From the NCBI GenBank assembly GCA_000231825.2, contig JH720294.1:1880608-1918123 (forward strand): a DNA stretch of 37,516 bases. Direction: 5' to 3'. Every line of letters starts with the position of its first letter. The stretch's first letter is position 1. The position numbers were made by a program, and so were the translations under genes. This document shows, one piece after another, positions 36,201-37,516 of this stretch. The notes under the pieces are model-generated. The model saw nothing but the letters and a program-made list of their open reading frames with translations. It searched no databases and was not told the DNA's origin. This DNA is from Tetrahymena elliotti 4EA (taxonomy: Eukaryota; Ciliophora; Oligohymenophorea; Hymenostomatida; Tetrahymenidae).

Positions 36201-37516
36201 GTATTGCTTTAGGATTTGCTTACTCATGGTAAATTACTTTGATTGGAATGGTTGCTACTCCTTTAATCATTATTTAAGGAAAATTTTAAGCTTAATATAT
36301 CTAAGGGTATAGTGAAGCTTCAGATGGAGCTTATAAAGATGCAGGATAGATTATTATGGAAAGTGTTACCAATATTCGTACTGTAGCATCGTTTGGTAAT
36401 GAAAATAAACTAAATGTATTTTTGGCTGAAAAATTAGTCTAGCCTCTTAAATTAGTAAAATCTAAGGGTTAAATCTCAGGTCTTTTCCTTGGTTTATCAT
36501 ATAGTCTTATTTTTTGGATTTATGGAATTATTCTTTATTGTGGGTCAATTTTCACACGAGATTATGGTGTTAGTCCTAAAGATATGTTTGTTTCTATTTT
36601 TACAGTTCTTTTTGCTGCTTATGGTATTGGATTCAATAGTCAGTATATTCCAGATATTGCTATGGCTTTAAGTTCATCAAATAGATTATTTGAAATTTTA
36701 AATTTAAAAGATGAGGTTCAAATTTGCTAAGAGCAAGCAAGTGAATTGAATATCAAGCCTATTGCTTAATAAAATAAATAAATGATTTAAGGAAATATTG
36801 AATTTAGAAATGTTTCATTTAAGTATCCATCTCGTGACCAGTAAGTCTTCAAAAATTTATCTTTCAAAATTTAAGCTGGATAAAAGGTAGCATTTGTAGG
36901 ACCAAGTGGTTCAGGTAAATCATCAATAATATAAATCTTACTAAGATTCTACACTAATTATGAAGGTGATATCTTTATTGATGGTAAAAATCTCAAAGAA
37001 TATTACGATTTGTCAAGTTATCGTCAAAATTTCGGTGTAGTGAGTTAAGAGCCAATACTTTTCAATGCTACTATTGAAGAAAATATTTAATATAATACTG
37101 AGAATATTAAAAGTGAGCATATTAAGAAAGCAGCATAATAGGCAAATGCATTGACTTTTATTGAGTAATTTAAAAATGAAGAAAATAATAAAGAGTAAGC
37201 TAAAGATAAAGAAGCAAAAAATGTAGACTCGCTTGGAGAAGGATTCTAAAGAAAAGTTGGCCCAAAAGGAAGTTAGTTATCTGGAGGATAAAAATAGAGA
37301 ATAGCCATAGCAAGAGCTATAATTAAAAACCCAAATATTTTACTTTTAGATGAAGCAACTAGTGCTTTGGATCCCCAGAATGAGCAAATAGTACAAGAAG
37401 CATTAGATGAGCTGATGAAGTAAAAAACTTCTATATGTATAGCTCATAGGTTATCAACAATCAAAGATAGTGATAAAATATATGTAATAGAATCTGGAAA
37501 ATTGGTAGAATAAGGT
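33225..37516 (+). CDS. Full-length ABCB/MDR-type ABC transporter (3' end beyond window)
   Basis: Exons 33225-33479, 33550-34204, 34263-34650, 34713-35729 and 36001 to the window end give 1277 in-frame codons; introns are GT-AG, 58-271 nt. Layout is TMD1-NBD1-linker-TMD2-NBD2. TMD1 includes [20 protein letters not shown] and SLGQAAP. NBD1 has GESGCGKST (about residue 388), [27 protein letters not shown] and IAHRLST. A Gln/Glu/Lys-rich linker spans about 590-680. TMD2 includes [17 protein letters not shown]2 has GPSGSGKSS (about 1072), [27 protein letters not shown] and IAHRLST, so both ATP sites look competent. NBD2 carries an extra charged stretch of about 20 residues before its signature. 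Such proteins export hydrophobic compounds or lipids across the plasma or vacuolar membrane; this one's substrate is unknown. The C-terminus follows LVEQG at the window edge. Confidence 0.94.

Noticed and set aside
36489..36671. 60-codon plus-strand hydrophobic frame
   Set aside because: Shifted frame within transmembrane domain 2 of the ABC transporter.
1..37516. CRISPR arrays, bacterial operons, tRNA or rRNA genes
   Set aside because: No regular spaced repeats, Shine-Dalgarno-led operons or cloverleaf candidates were seen; the spliced, alternative-code genes show the DNA is ciliate nuclear.

Overview
The window reads as nuclear DNA of an oligohymenophorean ciliate close to Tetrahymena. It is extremely AT-rich, and every real gene opens only if TAA and TAG are read as glutamine and TGA is the sole stop. 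The genes carry GT-AG introns of about 50-390 bp, far longer than the roughly 20-30 nt introns of Paramecium. Start codons sit in A-rich contexts. A standard-code gene finder sees almost none of these genes.

Left half (1-22 kb): six members or fragments of one gene family lie on the plus strand. Each full member encodes about 400 residues: an N-terminal C-x2-H/C-x2-C zinc site, a glutamine-rich helical middle and a beta-rich C-terminal domain, a layout reminiscent of TRIM proteins. Three copies are intact (4452-5681, 10797-12020, 20461-21681), one is cut by a late TGA (18670-19878), and two are 3' fragments (2759-3130 and about 14238-14336). Between them lie two convergent Tc1/mariner transposase relics (6.8-8.7 kb), a hAT transposase relic (17.2-18.6 kb) and a minus-strand leucine-rich-repeat gene (16804-14805). 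In the LRR gene nearly every exon is exactly 90 nt, encodes one repeat and ends in phase 2. Its longest intron holds two 90-nt blocks that look like dead repeat exons.

Right half (22-37.5 kb): a nine-exon unconventional myosin (28631-22395, minus strand) with motor, neck, basic helical tail, MyTH4 and FERM domains threads in frame to 1636 residues. Past a gene-poor stretch lies a decayed half ABC transporter (about 30383-31700). It is followed by a full-length, apparently intact ABCB/MDR-type transporter that begins at 33225 and runs off the window end.

The density of transposase relics and broken paralogues would be unusual for Tetrahymena macronuclear DNA. It fits germline (micronuclear) sequence, or a fast-evolving pericentromeric or subtelomeric multigene region; no chromosome breakage sequence was seen. 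Introns and frames were threaded by eye. The exon phases of the myosin, LRR and ABC genes all close exactly, which is the strongest internal check available. Identities of the transposons, myosin and ABC genes rest on visible motifs. The function of the TRIM-like family is not known from sequence alone.
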